This document shows, piece by piece, positions 1-8,055 of a stretch of DNA of 64,000 nt. Position numbers and translations under genes: made by a program. The stretch is from the NCBI GenBank assembly GCA_045130475.1, contig JBGUPU010000025.1, positions 62,001 to 126,000 on the forward strand, given 5' to 3'. Every line of letters begins with the position of its first letter. Within the stretch, counting starts at the first letter, position 1. The stretch comes from CAG-791 sp045130475 (lineage in GTDB: Bacteria; Bacillota; Clostridia; Lachnospirales; Lachnospiraceae). The notes under the pieces were generated by a model, which searched no databases, was not told where the DNA came from, and saw only the letters and a list, made by a program, of their open reading frames with translations.

Positions 1-440
1 AGCCGACCAAAGAACAGGATTATGAGCGGATGAAAAAAGGTGTAATGGATGAGGTCAAGAAGATCTTCCGTCCTGAGTTCATCAACCGTATTGATGAGAT
101 CCGTGTTTTCCACGCACTCAGCCATAAAGAGATGGAGCAGATCACGATGCTGCTTGCCTCTGATCTCATTAAACGTGCAAAATCCCAGCTGGGCATCGAT
201 CTGAGGATCACGGCCGCCCTGCGCAATCATATTGTCGATACTTACTCTGATGATAAGATGGGCGCACGTCCCTTAAAGCGCGCGATTCAGTCTGTGATCG
301 AGGACCCTCTCTCGGAGAAAATCCTGGCGGAGGAATTTACGGCGGGCTCTACTGTCACAGCCGGATTCCGTTCCGGTGAAGTGACTTTTACGGGCACTGT
401 AAAAGAGATGAAAAAAGCGGTGAAAAAAGAAGCGCAGTAA
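1..440 (+). CDS. clpC: ClpC-type Clp protease ATPase, C-terminal part (5' end outside window)
   Basis: This is the last ~145 residues of an HSP100/Clp unfoldase; the reading frame is open from base 3 and the start lies before the window. The visible part begins at the end of the second AAA+ module. It shows the block FRPEFINRIDEIRVF (sensor-1 region) and then the D2-small domain with the GARPLKRAIQ sensor-2 arginine motif and EDPLSEKIL, both standard for ClpC. ClpC loads substrates into ClpP and is a main cytosolic quality-control protease in Firmicutes. The tail after the D2-small domain is short and lysine-rich. radA follows after 22 bp, the usual clpC-radA order in this phylum. ClpC rather than ClpB or ClpE is inferred from that neighbourhood, because the N-domain cannot be seen. 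Confidence 0.93.
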   Translation, partial: PTKEQDYERMKKGVMDEVKKIFRPEFINRIDEIRVFHALSHKEMEQITMLLASDLIKRAKSQLGIDLRITAALRNHIVDTYSDDKMGARPLKRAIQSVIEDPLSEKILAEEFTAGSTVTAGFRSGEVTFTGTVKEMKKAVKKEAQ

Positions 441-462
441 TTTGCGCATATGAATTGTTATT

Positions 463-1839
463 ATGGCAAAAAAGATCAAAACAGTCTTTTTCTGCAGCAG
501 CTGCGGCCATGAGTCGGCAAAATGGCTCGGTCAGTGTCCGGCTTGCAGAGAGTGGAATACAATGGTGGAAGCCCCTGCGCCCTCAAAGACGGCGGGGGCT
601 TCTGCTTCCGGGATTTCCGGATCATCAATGGGGATCCGTCGTAAACCCGTGCCGCTCTCCTCGGTGGAGGATACAGGAGAGGAGCGCTTTTCCACCGGCT
701 TTGCCGAGCTGGACAGAGTGCTTGGCGGAGGCCTTGTAGCCGGTTCCATGGTCCTTTTGGGCGGTGATCCCGGTATCGGCAAATCGACCATCCTTCTGCA
801 GGCGGCGCGGAATATGGCTGCTTCCGGCATTGAGATCGTCTATATTTCGGGAGAGGAATCCCTGCGGCAGATCAAAATGCGCGGAAAGCGGATCGGAGAG
901 ATCTCAGACAATCTGCGTTTTTTATGCGAGACAGACCTGGATTCCATTACGGCAACGCTCCAGGAGGAAAAACCCCGCCTGGCGATCATTGATTCGATCC
1001 AGACAATGTACAGCGCCCAGGTGCAGGCTTCTCCCGGCAGTATCACTCAGATCCGCGAGGCCACGGGAATCCTGCTGCGCCTGGCCAAGGAGACAGGCAT
1101 TACCTTTTTCCTTGTGGGGCATGTGACCAAGGACGGCAATGTTGCCGGTCCCCGTGTCCTCGAGCATATGGTCGATGCCGTCCTCTATTTTGAGGGGGAC
1201 CGTTACGCATCCTACCGAGTCCTGCGCAGCGTGAAAAACCGCTTCGGTTCCACTAATGAGATCGGCATTTTCGAGATGCGCGGGGACGGACTTTCAGAAG
1301 TCCTCAACCCGTCGGAATTTCTGCTGAGCGGACGTCCGCATGATGTGGGCGGCAGCGTTGTCACTTGTTCCATGGAGGGGACCCGCCCCCTTCTGCTGGA
1401 AGTGCAGGCTCTGGTCTGCCGCACCAATTACGGATATCCCAAACGCCAGTCCACCGGGACAGACTTCAACCGCGTCAGTCTCCTTATGGCGGTGATCGAG
1501 AAACGCCTGGGCGTTCTCATGTCCCAGCACGACGCGTATATCAACCTGGCCGGAGGCATCCGCCAGACGGAACCGGCCCTGGATCTGGGTATCGTGATGG
1601 CGATCCTGTCCAGTTTCCGCAACATACCGGTGGATGATCATATGATCGTTTTCGGGGAAGTCGGTCTCAGTGGAGAGGTTCGTGCCGTCTCCATGGCGCA
1701 GATGCGCGTGCAGGAAGCCGCCAAAATGGGCTTTTCCTCCTGTGTCCTTCCCCGCAGCAACATGCGCCGGCTGCAGGTGCCCGATGGCATGAGACTTATT
1801 CCAGTAAGTTCCCTCGCGGAACTGATCGATGTATTCTAG
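463..1839 (+). CDS. radA: DNA repair protein RadA (Sms), branch-migration ATPase
   Basis: A 458-residue protein of usual RadA length. It has an N-terminal four-cysteine zinc finger (C11, C14, C25, C28), a RecA-like ATPase core with Walker A GGDPGIGKST near residue 100, the RadA-specific KNRFG motif near residue 257, and a C-terminal Lon-protease-like domain. RadA is a DnaB-type motor that extends heteroduplex DNA during recombination and helps process stalled forks. The gene follows clpC by 22 bp and is probably co-transcribed with it. The start is the ATG whose frame opens directly into the zinc finger. Nothing is missing from the motif set. Confidence 0.97.
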   Translation: MAKKIKTVFFCSSCGHESAKWLGQCPACREWNTMVEAPAPSKTAGASASGISGSSMGIRRKPVPLSSVEDTGEERFSTGFAELDRVLGGGLVAGSMVLLGGDPGIGKSTILLQAARNMAASGIEIVYISGEESLRQIKMRGKRIGEISDNLRFLCETDLDSITATLQEEKPRLAIIDSIQTMYSAQVQASPGSITQIREATGILLRLAKETGITFFLVGHVTKDGNVAGPRVLEHMVDAVLYFEGDRYASYRVLRSVKNRFGSTNEIGIFEMRGDGLSEVLNPSEFLLSGRPHDVGGSVVTCSMEGTRPLLLEVQALVCRTNYGYPKRQSTGTDFNRVSLLMAVIEKRLGVLMSQHDAYINLAGGIRQTEPALDLGIVMAILSSFRNIPVDDHMIVFGEVGLSGEVRAVSMAQMRVQEAAKMGFSSCVLPRSNMRRLQVPDGMRLIPVSSLAELIDVF

Positions 1840-1853
1840 AAAGGAAAAAAGAT

Positions 1854-2084
1854 ATGGCAATAAACCCCATGCAGCTTGTAAAGCTCAAAACAGAACTCAA
1901 CAATTTCAGAAAAAGGCACCCCGGCTTTACCTCCTTCGTCCGTGCTGTCAGAAGGAAAGGTGTCCCTGAAGATTCCGTTCTGGACGTGAAGATCACTACT
2001 CCCGACGGGGAGACAATGACGACAAATTTCCGTGTTTCCGCCGATGACCTTGCATTTATCCGCATGATCAGCGATCTGGGCTGA
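1854..2084 (+). CDS. Small conserved protein of unknown function (76 aa)
   Basis: A 76-residue ORF starts 14 bp after radA, preceded by an AGAAAGGAAAAAAG-type ribosome binding site. I do not recognise a named family. The N-terminal 35 residues are basic and predicted helical (LVKLKTELNNFRKRHPGF). The second half looks like two or three beta strands (SVLDVKITTPDGE, TTNFRVSADD) ending in a short helix. There is no signal peptide, membrane segment or cysteine. Spacing and orientation place it at the end of the clpC-radA transcript, just before a strong hairpin. I believe similar small ORFs follow radA in other Lachnospiraceae, but that is from memory. Confidence 0.72.
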   Translation: MAINPMQLVKLKTELNNFRKRHPGFTSFVRAVRRKGVPEDSVLDVKITTPDGETMTTNFRVSADDLAFIRMISDLG

Positions 2085-2156
2085 ACATCGTCACGGGCTC
2101 ATCAGTGTGTGAACACAAGCGGTCCCGGCGTGTTCAAAAAATCAAAAAAAGAAAAG

Positions 2157-2209
2157 AAATACCCCTGCGTCATCTGCCTTAACAGGAACAGATATCTGCA
2201 GGGGTATTT
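2157..2209. terminator. Hairpin between convergent radA-side operon and rubrerythrin gene
   Basis: A perfect 12-bp stem joins 2157-2168 (AAATACCCCTGC) with 2198-2209, with a 29-nt loop. A-rich sequence precedes it and T-rich sequence follows, so it can end transcription from both sides: the plus-strand clpC-radA transcript and the minus-strand rubrerythrin gene that stops at 2317. Confidence 0.7.
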
Positions 2210-2316
2210 GTCTCATGATTTACTTAAGGGAACCCGGTGCCGGGTCCTCATCCGCGTCCGGGCAGGGACTGATCAGGACAGACCAGCCGGCGGACTGCCG
2301 GAAAATCCGTGACAGA

Positions 2317-2880
2317 TTAATAGTTTTCTGCGTGGATCTCGAAGTAAGCCTGAGGATGATTGCAGACAGGACATACATCGGGAGCAGAAGGACCCACTAC
2401 GATATGGCCGCAGTTGCCGCATTCCCAGATACGGTCGCCGTCCTTGGAGAAGACAAGTCCGCCCTTGATGTTCTCGATCAGCTTGCGATAACGTGCTTCA
2501 TGCTCTTTCTCGATGGCCGCGACCATTTCGAACAGGTCGGCGATCTCATTAAAGCCTTCCTCACGTGCATCCTTGGCGAAACCGGGATACATCTCGGTCC
2601 ACTCCTCGTGCTCTCCCTCTGCAGCGATCTCGAGATTTTCTACAGTGCCGTGTACACCTTCAAGAATCTTGTACCAGATCTTTGCATGCTCTTTCTCATT
2701 TGCAGCAGTCTGCAGGAAGATCTTGGCGATCTGCTCATAGCCGTCCTTTTTGGCCTTGGAAGCAAAATAGGTATATTTGTTTCTGGCCTGGGACTCGCCC
2801 GCAAACGCTTCCATAAGATTGTCAAAAGTCTTTGTGCCGATCAGGTTTTTTCCGAGAGTTGCATAATAATCAGTTGACAT
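2317..2880 (-). CDS. rbr: Rubrerythrin (diiron peroxidase with rubredoxin domain)
   Basis: A 187-residue two-domain rubrerythrin. The N-terminal four-helix ferritin-like domain carries the diiron ligands: E in AFAGESQARNKY, ExxH in ANEKEH, and a second set in AAIEKEHEARY. The C-terminal rubredoxin-type domain has two CxxC knuckles (CGNCG and CPVC) for a single Fe(SCys)4 site. The enzyme reduces hydrogen peroxide in anaerobes with electrons from rubredoxin or NADH. The start at 2880 is chosen because AAAAGGAGG stands six bases upstream; an in-frame upstream Met at 2901 overlaps that site. It is monocistronic and convergent with the radA operon. I could not make out a clear PerR box upstream. 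Confidence 0.96.
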   Translation of the reverse strand: MSTDYYATLGKNLIGTKTFDNLMEAFAGESQARNKYTYFASKAKKDGYEQIAKIFLQTAANEKEHAKIWYKILEGVHGTVENLEIAAEGEHEEWTEMYPGFAKDAREEGFNEIADLFEMVAAIEKEHEARYRKLIENIKGGLVFSKDGDRIWECGNCGHIVVGPSAPDVCPVCNHPQAYFEIHAENY

Positions 2881-3165
2881 AAAAAGCCTCCTTTTAAACA
2901 TGAAAGACTATGTTCTGCACAATCCTTCTGGACTGCGCTGTTCCAAAATAGATACAACTTGTTTCATACATATGATATCACACAAGAGATGAGTTAATAA
3001 AGGATAACTCAATCTGATGTAGAATATCCGCCCATTTGGATTGGCCAATAATCAGGACCCGCCCGTCAGTCTTGGGCGATAAAGAATAAAAGACTTTTCC
3101 CGAAAGAAAAATAGATGTATGATAGTAGTGATTGTTTGACACAGGATATGCGGGAGAAGAGCTCA

Positions 3166-3525
3166 ATGATCTTTTACAGCAATTTATATGTGAGTCCTAA
3201 GATCCGCAAACCGCGAAAGATCAAAAAGGATCTGATACATGGCAAAGGACATCTGTCCATCTACGTTCTGCTGCTGGCCCGCGGACCGGAGGGCAGACCG
3301 CAGCTGGAGATCATGCACTGCGCAAATCTTCAGACACATTATTATAAGGCACATCAGGCCTTTATCGTGGGACTTGCCGAGGGCAAGGCAGACGCGATCG
3401 AAATGGTGGACGCAATCACAAATGAAGCATTCAACATGACAGGACAGTGGAACGCAGCTGAGTATCTGGCATCCAGGACCGGGTTTGTGCCCGGGAATGT
3501 ACCGGTGCCGGTGGTCCGGTCATGA
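3166..3525 (+). CDS. Conserved hypothetical protein (119 aa)
   Basis: Family not recognised with confidence. The chosen start at 3166 has GGGAG about nine bases upstream; an open frame extends to 3115 but lacks a ribosome binding site. The protein is soluble and basic at the N-terminus (SPKIRKPRKIKKDLIHGKG). A predicted beta strand IYVLLLARGPEG and a helix with HCANLQTHYYKAHQAFIVGLAEGKADAIEMV follow. The layout suggests a compact alpha/beta protein with conserved His and Tyr residues. It stands alone between the rubrerythrin promoter region and the DUF2953 gene, 50 bp upstream of the latter, so it may share that transcript. No function is assigned. Confidence 0.7.
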   Translation: MIFYSNLYVSPKIRKPRKIKKDLIHGKGHLSIYVLLLARGPEGRPQLEIMHCANLQTHYYKAHQAFIVGLAEGKADAIEMVDAITNEAFNMTGQWNAAEYLASRTGFVPGNVPVPVVRS

Positions 3526-3575
3526 TGAAGAGGGAGTGAGAACCAAACAGATAAATAAGAGGAGAGTAGTGACTG

Positions 3576-4433
3576 ATGGCAGTTTTGTTGACTGTGCTGA
3601 AAGTGCTTGGAGTAGTGCTTCTGGTACTTTTTGTGCTGCTCCTGGTCCTGATGCTGCTCGTTCTTTTCGTTCCTTTCCGCTATGAAATTTCCGGCGGAAT
3701 TAATGACCCGGAGGGAAGCACACGTATTCTTCACCTGGATCCGAAAAAAGATATTTCCATGTCCGGAGAAATACGCTGGCTCCTGAGTGCCTTTCATGTT
3801 TCTGCGGAAGTCGGCGGCGGTGACGGGCAGAGCGGTCTCGTACGTCTCGATCTTCGCATTTTCGGACAAAAGTTCCCTCTGGAGAGATTTCTGAACTTAC
3901 CGAAGAAAGAGACAGGAGAAAAGAAAGAGAAACCGAAAGCACCCCAGGAAAAGAAGTCGCTGGAGGAAAAGATCGAGGCTGTTCTGGGACGAGTGGAGAA
4001 ACTCTGCCGCAGGATGGAAGATATACTTTATGTCCTGCAGACAGAATACGGAACCCGGGCAAAAGAAGTGGTCCTTCTGCGGATCCTCAAAATGATCGAG
4101 GCGGTACTGCCCGCTGAATGGGGCCTGACCGGTGTCGTCGGACTGGGGGATCCCGCCCGCAGCGCCAGGGTTTTTGCAGTACAGGGATTTTTATATCCGG
4201 TTACCGCAGGACATGTTGCTGTAGGGACGGAGTATGAGCTGTACCGCTATGATCTGCGCGGCGCCGCACGGGGAGCTCTGCAGCTTTTCCCCTTCCTGTA
4301 TGGAGGGATACGGATTCTGTTCTGCAAAGATGTCCGCCGGGTGCTCCGCAGGATACGCCGGGGACCTTCTTCAGGCCACCGTTACGGAAACGGGAACAGT
4401 GTAAATAAGAACAGACAGCAGGAAGCTGTATAA
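3576..4433 (+). CDS. DUF2953 membrane-anchored protein (YtfI-like)
   Basis: A 285-residue protein with one very hydrophobic N-terminal helix (about residues 4-33, almost only V and L), then a beta-rich domain typical of DUF2953. A charged Lys/Glu-rich linker sits near residues 110-135. Bacillus YtfI belongs to this family, and its gene neighbours ytfJ (gerW), the same arrangement as here. The family is linked to sporulation by context; its biochemical role is not known. AGGAGAG lies about nine bases before the ATG. The next gene, gerW, starts 98 bp downstream. The family call rests on overall pattern and synteny, not on a catalytic motif. Confidence 0.85.
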   Translation: MAVLLTVLKVLGVVLLVLFVLLLVLMLLVLFVPFRYEISGGINDPEGSTRILHLDPKKDISMSGEIRWLLSAFHVSAEVGGGDGQSGLVRLDLRIFGQKFPLERFLNLPKKETGEKKEKPKAPQEKKSLEEKIEAVLGRVEKLCRRMEDILYVLQTEYGTRAKEVVLLRILKMIEAVLPAEWGLTGVVGLGDPARSARVFAVQGFLYPVTAGHVAVGTEYELYRYDLRGAARGALQLFPFLYGGIRILFCKDVRRVLRRIRRGPSSGHRYGNGNSVNKNRQQEAV

Positions 4434-4531
4434 AAATGGACAGCAGTTCCTGAAGTGAAAAAAGACAGAAGATACAGATAAAATAATACCGACGCGGGTA
4501 ATAATAGATTTGAGGAAAGGATCGGATAGAG

Positions 4532-4999
4532 ATGGGAGAGATCAAGAACGGCAACGGCAATGGCAACGGAAACGGACTGAAATCAAACGGATTCAAACAG
4601 AACAATTTCAACCAGGTTCTGGAATCACTGATGAACGGCGCACAGGGAGTCCTCACTTCCCGTACCGTAGTGGGTGAGCCGATTACTGTCGGCGATACGA
4701 TCATCATTCCTCTCTCGGATGTCAGCATCGGTGTCGGCGCAGGCTCCAACGGCGCGGACCGTAAGGATGGCGGTATGGGCGGCTTTTCCGCAAAGATGAC
4801 ACCTTCCGCAGTTCTGGTGATCAGAAACAATATGACAAAGGTTGTCAATGTGAAGGAACAGACCAGCCTGACGCATATTATGGATATGATCCCTGAAGTC
4901 ATTGACAAGATCCGTTCCCGCAACGCCGATATGATCTCGGATGAAGACGCAGCCAGGGCTGCTTTCCCCGAAAAGGATGCGGAGGTCAGGGAAGATTAA
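4532..4999 (+). CDS. gerW: GerW/YtfJ family spore protein
   Basis: A 155-residue protein matching the YtfJ/GerW family. Diagnostic segments are GEPITVGDTIIIPLSDVSIG, the glycine-rich stretch GVGAGSNG...GGMGGFSAK, and PSAVLVIRNN. In Bacillus, GerW is needed for spores to germinate with some nutrients. The N-terminus is unusual: it starts with five Asn-Gly units encoded by a short tandem AAYGGN hexamer repeat (about 4548-4577). The gene forms a pair with the upstream DUF2953 gene and ends at a strong terminator, so the two genes probably form a sporulation transcription unit. Start chosen at the ATG after GGATAGAG. Confidence 0.92.
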   Translation: MGEIKNGNGNGNGNGLKSNGFKQNNFNQVLESLMNGAQGVLTSRTVVGEPITVGDTIIIPLSDVSIGVGAGSNGADRKDGGMGGFSAKMTPSAVLVIRNNMTKVVNVKEQTSLTHIMDMIPEVIDKIRSRNADMISDEDAARAAFPEKDAEVRED

Positions 5000-5026
5000 T
5001 AAAAGCTGACGGCTTTTGCCGCAAAA

Positions 5027-5056
5027 AAAGATCCGGATCGAAAGATCCGGATCTTT
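5027..5056 (+). terminator. Rho-independent terminator after gerW
   Basis: A 13-bp perfect stem (5027-5039 with 5044-5056, AAAGATCCGGATC) is closed by a GAAA tetraloop and followed by GTTTTAA. It lies 28 bp after the gerW stop codon. Confidence 0.9.
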
Positions 5057-5160
5057 GTTTTAACTTGATCATTAAGGCATCTTCAGGCTTTGCCCAATAA
5101 AGCTGTCCGGTGTGATTCGGGGCACACCGCCGCGGTATTTTGAAAGCTTATGAGAATGCC

Positions 5161-5346
5161 TTATGCACGCTCGACCTTACCGGAACGCATGCATCTGGTG
5201 CAGACATGAATCTTCTTGCTGCCGCCGGCAGTCTTCACTGCAATTCTCTGAACGTTCGCGTGCCAGACTTTATTAGATCTTCTATGTGAATGGCTGACCT
5301 GATTTCCAAAGAAAGCGCCTCTGCCGCAGATATCGCACTTGGCCAT
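5161..5346 (-). CDS. rpmB: 50S ribosomal protein L28
   Basis: A 61-residue L28 of the zinc-binding (C+) form: CDIC at the N-terminus and CTRC near the C-terminus supply four cysteines. SHSHRRSNKVWHANVQ is the conserved L28 core. The start at 5346 is fixed by AGGAGGTG just upstream; the longer in-frame ORF reaching 5478 has no other support. Its transcription is divergent from asp23, as in Bacillus (rpmB-yloU-yloV-recG region). The C+ form suggests that the cell may hold zinc-free paralogues elsewhere. Confidence 0.96.
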   Translation of the reverse strand: MAKCDICGRGAFFGNQVSHSHRRSNKVWHANVQRIAVKTAGGSKKIHVCTRCMRSGKVERA

Positions 5347-5524
5347 TTTAACACCTCCTAACCCTTTTAAATTCAGGTAATTATTCAACACCCCAACGAT
5401 CGCGGATCTGAAAATGCGGAAAGTGAGAGAGCACCGCGGACAATCCTGTGATCGCAGGCATCTTTCATGGAAGCGCATTCGCTATCGTGCCGAATAGTTA
5501 CAAGTTCGGAAAAACAACATTAGT

Positions 5525-5553
5525 ATATTATCAGAAACAAATGTTGATTGCAA
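5525..5553 (-). promoter_or_regulatory. Predicted sigma-A promoter of rpmB
   Basis: Read on the minus strand: -35 TTGCAA (5548-5553), 17-bp spacer, -10 TAATAT (5525-5530) preceded by TG (extended -10). The rpmB start codon is about 180 bases downstream, leaving a long leader that could hold an autoregulatory structure. Confidence 0.6.
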
Positions 5554-5576
5554 GCAAAATATTTTAATCTCTTCCA

Positions 5577-5641
5577 ACAATTGCAAAAGAGCTCCCGGGA
5601 CGAGGAAAAATACCTTTTCTTTTTAAAAGGTTTGCAATTGT
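5577..5641. repeat. Spaced inverted repeat between rpmB and asp23
   Basis: Perfect 11-bp arms ACAATTGCAAA (5577-5587) and TTTGCAATTGT (5631-5641) flank a 43-bp spacer. The repeat sits in the 504-bp gap between the rpmB start and asp23. The left arm is next to the rpmB -35 box and the right arm is just upstream of the presumed asp23 promoter. It may be a DNA-level operator pair or a chance repeat. Confidence 0.5.
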
Positions 5642-5644
5642 ATG

Positions 5645-5673
5645 TTTCCTTTTTGGCGCCATTCAGTTATAAT
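5645..5673 (+). promoter_or_regulatory. Possible asp23-fakA promoter
   Basis: A perfect -10 TATAAT (5668-5673) has a weak -35 candidate TTTCCT (5645-5650) 17 bp upstream. It is the only good -10 in the gap before asp23. The rest of the 5347-5850 gap holds the rpmB leader and promoter and the inverted repeat; no further gene was seen there. Confidence 0.45.
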
Positions 5674-5850
5674 TTATCTGTCGATTTATGCGCGGAACTC
5701 TCCGCGGCGGTTTCCGGAATCTTCTTATCATTGTCTGGAGGATCCCGGAACAGATTCAACCATGAAACGACTGCGGCCGGAAAAGCAGGCCGCTTCTGCG
5801 TAAAAAGCGAATAAACCGCTGTGCGGTAATGAAAGGAGAACAACCAGAAT

Positions 5851-6213
5851 ATGAAGTCTTCTTACATGAATACGCATATGGGCAATATTTCGATCGACAA
5901 TGAAGTAATTGCACAATATGCAGGCAGCGTTGCCAATGAATGCTTCGGGATCGTCGGCATGGCCGGCGTCAATATGAAGGAAGGGATCGTCAATCTGCTC
6001 AAAAAAGACACTATGACCAAGGGCATTGACGTAACGCTCACCCCTAAGAACCGGCTGGTGATCGACTTTCACGTGATTGTCTCCTACGGTGTAAATATCA
6101 CAACAGTAGCAGACAACCTGATTGAGAGTGTGCGCTACAAAGTGGAAGAGTTTACAGGTCTTGAAATCGAAAAGATCAACATCTACGTAGAAGGCGTCAG
6201 ACTGATCGACTGA
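5851..6213 (+). CDS. Asp23/Gls24 family envelope stress protein (YloU-like)
   Basis: A 120-residue Asp23-family protein. The family pattern is visible as GNISIDNEVIAQYAGSVAN, ECFGIVGM, the VTLTPKNRLVIDFHVIVSYG strand pair and the terminal INIYVEGVRLID. Asp23 proteins associate with the membrane and influence cell-envelope homeostasis in Staphylococcus and Bacillus. A GAAAGGAG site lies upstream of the ATG. It is 50 bp before the DAK2 gene, the usual yloU-yloV pair. Multiple Asp23 paralogues are common, so the symbol is left empty. Confidence 0.95.
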   Translation: MKSSYMNTHMGNISIDNEVIAQYAGSVANECFGIVGMAGVNMKEGIVNLLKKDTMTKGIDVTLTPKNRLVIDFHVIVSYGVNITTVADNLIESVRYKVEEFTGLEIEKINIYVEGVRLID

Positions 6214-6263
6214 ACAGAACGGCCGACAGTTGTCTGATCATATATTAGCAGGAGGAGTATGCG

Positions 6264-7970
6264 GTGAGCATGAATGATAATAAGCAGGCGGAGAACAACC
6301 GGTCAATTGATGCAGCGCGCTTGACTGACCTTTTTCTCGCAGGTGCGGCGAATCTTGAGGCAGGGAAAGAATGGATCAATGAGCTGAACGTTTTTCCTGT
6401 TCCGGACGGAGATACAGGCACCAATATGACACTTACGATCAAGTCGGCAGTGGCGGAAGTGGAAAATCTCGATGAGAATTCCCGTTCCATGCGCGATGTA
6501 TGTAAGGCAATCTCTTCCGGGTCTCTGCGCGGAGCGCGCGGAAACTCCGGTGTCATCCTTTCTCAGCTTCTGCGCGGATTCGGTAAGGTCGTCAGGGACC
6601 AGAACGAGATTACAGTCCCTCTGATCGCCGATTCTTTTGCAAGAGCTGTGGAGACTGCCTATAAAGCGGTCATGAAGCCCAAGGAGGGCACGATCCTGAC
6701 TGTCGCGAGGGGTATTTCCGAAAAAGCGAGAGAACTGGCCGATCAGGGCGTGGACGACTTCGATACCTTCATCCCCGATGTCCTCGCCTACGGCGATGAA
6801 GTGCTGGCAAAGACTCCGGATCTTCTTCCGGTACTCAAGCAGGCAGGCGTAGTCGACAGCGGCGGCCAGGGTCTGATCCAGTTCCTGAAGGGCTGCTATG
6901 ACGGATATCTCGGAAAGGAAATCGTTCCCGTGCAGGCACCTGCCGGTGAAGCTGCTGCCGAAGCAGCCGCTGAGCCCAAGGAGCCTGAACTGAAATATCT
7001 GTACAGCACTGCCTTCACCATTGTCCTGGACAAGGATTTCAACAAGGCGGCGGCCAAGAGCCTGCGCAAATATCTGGATACACTCGGTGATTCCGTCATC
7101 TGCGAGCAGAGCGAGGACATTGTTGTCGTACAGGTACATACCAATGATCCCGGCCTTGCTATTCAGAAAGGACTTCAGTACGGCCAGCTCAAAGGTCTTG
7201 TCATCGAAAATATGAAGCTGGAGAAGGCCGGATCCGCCCAGGCGGCTGCAGAGGCTGCGCAGGCAGATACTGCAGAGTCCGCTGAGGAGCACGTAGAGGA
7301 GATGCCGCACAAGGACATCGGCTTTATCACCGTATCTGTCGGCAAGGGGATCGAAGAAATCTTCCGCGGACTGGGCGTTGACTGCGTCATTTCCGGCGGC
7401 CAGACCATGAATCCAAGTACGGACGATATTCTTTCTGCAGTCGAAAAGGTGAACGCAGATACGATCTATGTACTTCCCAACAACAAGAATATCGTGATGG
7501 CGGCCAAGCAGGCGGCAGAACTCTCCAAAGACAAAAAGGTCATCGTGATCCCTACGACCACAATCCCGCAGGGCATCACTGCGATCATCAATTTTGCTCC
7601 TGATCTGGGCGCTGAGGAAAACAGCGAGAATATGCTGGCCGGGATCGAAGCGGTCAAGAGCGCGGAGATTACCTATGCGGTCCGTGACACGGTCATCAAT
7701 GACGTCGAGATCCATAAAGACGACATGATGGGCATCGGCGACGCCGGAATCCTTGCGGTCGGCAAAGATCGTGATGAGACCGCTATTGCCTGCCTGGAGA
7801 AGATGGTAGGAGAAGATACTGAGATCATCAGTGTGTACTATGGTGAAGATGTTACCGAGGAGGAGGCGGAGAAATTCCGTGACAGCCTCCTGGCCCGCTT
7901 CGACTCCTGCGATGTTGAGCTGCAGTTTGGCGGCCAGCCGATCTACTCCTATATTCTTTCCGCGGAATAA
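6264..7970 (+). CDS. fakA: DAK2 domain fatty acid kinase-like protein (FakA/YloV)
   Basis: A 568-residue protein with an N-terminal DAK2 kinase domain (VPDGDTGTNM near residue 48; GARGNSGVILSQLLRG), a middle domain, a low-complexity Ala/Glu linker near residues 330-350, and a C-terminal DegV-like DAK1_2 domain (GKGIEEIFRGLGVDCVISGGQTMNPS). FakA phosphorylates fatty acids held by the partner FakB, a DegV-family protein, feeding exogenous fatty acids into phospholipid synthesis. A DegV gene lies just after recG in this window and may be that partner. The GTG start is chosen because GGAGGAG lies six bases upstream. An ATG two codons later is possible. Confidence 0.92.
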   Translation: MSMNDNKQAENNRSIDAARLTDLFLAGAANLEAGKEWINELNVFPVPDGDTGTNMTLTIKSAVAEVENLDENSRSMRDVCKAISSGSLRGARGNSGVILSQLLRGFGKVVRDQNEITVPLIADSFARAVETAYKAVMKPKEGTILTVARGISEKARELADQGVDDFDTFIPDVLAYGDEVLAKTPDLLPVLKQAGVVDSGGQGLIQFLKGCYDGYLGKEIVPVQAPAGEAAAEAAAEPKEPELKYLYSTAFTIVLDKDFNKAAAKSLRKYLDTLGDSVICEQSEDIVVVQVHTNDPGLAIQKGLQYGQLKGLVIENMKLEKAGSAQAAAEAAQADTAESAEEHVEEMPHKDIGFITVSVGKGIEEIFRGLGVDCVISGGQTMNPSTDDILSAVEKVNADTIYVLPNNKNIVMAAKQAAELSKDKKVIVIPTTTIPQGITAIINFAPDLGAEENSENMLAGIEAVKSAEITYAVRDTVINDVEIHKDDMMGIGDAGILAVGKDRDETAIACLEKMVGEDTEIISVYYGEDVTEEEAEKFRDSLLARFDSCDVELQFGGQPIYSYILSAE

Positions 7971-8010
7971 ATCGGATTTATCCTGTAAAAAATAAAAGAC
8001 TGAACTTATT

Positions 8011-8037
8011 CAATACCGGCCTCGATGGCCGGTATTG
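8011..8037 (+). repeat. Perfect hairpin at the 5' edge of recG
   Basis: An 11-bp perfect stem (8011-8021 with 8027-8037, arms CAATACCGGCC) has the loop TCGAT. It has no U-tract and ends 18 bases before the preferred recG start, and it overlaps an alternative TTG start. It could modulate recG translation or be an mRNA stabiliser or processing site. Confidence 0.6.
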
Positions 8038-8055
8038 ATGTCTATGGGAAAAGAT

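Noticed and set aside
2215..2877. A 220-codon plus-strand frame opposite rubrerythrin
   Set aside because: It overlaps the rubrerythrin gene completely, and the minus strand contains the diiron and rubredoxin motifs.
6303..7715. A 470-codon open frame antisense to the DAK2 gene
   Set aside because: It is a codon-bias shadow; the plus strand has all DAK2 motifs and a good ribosome binding site.
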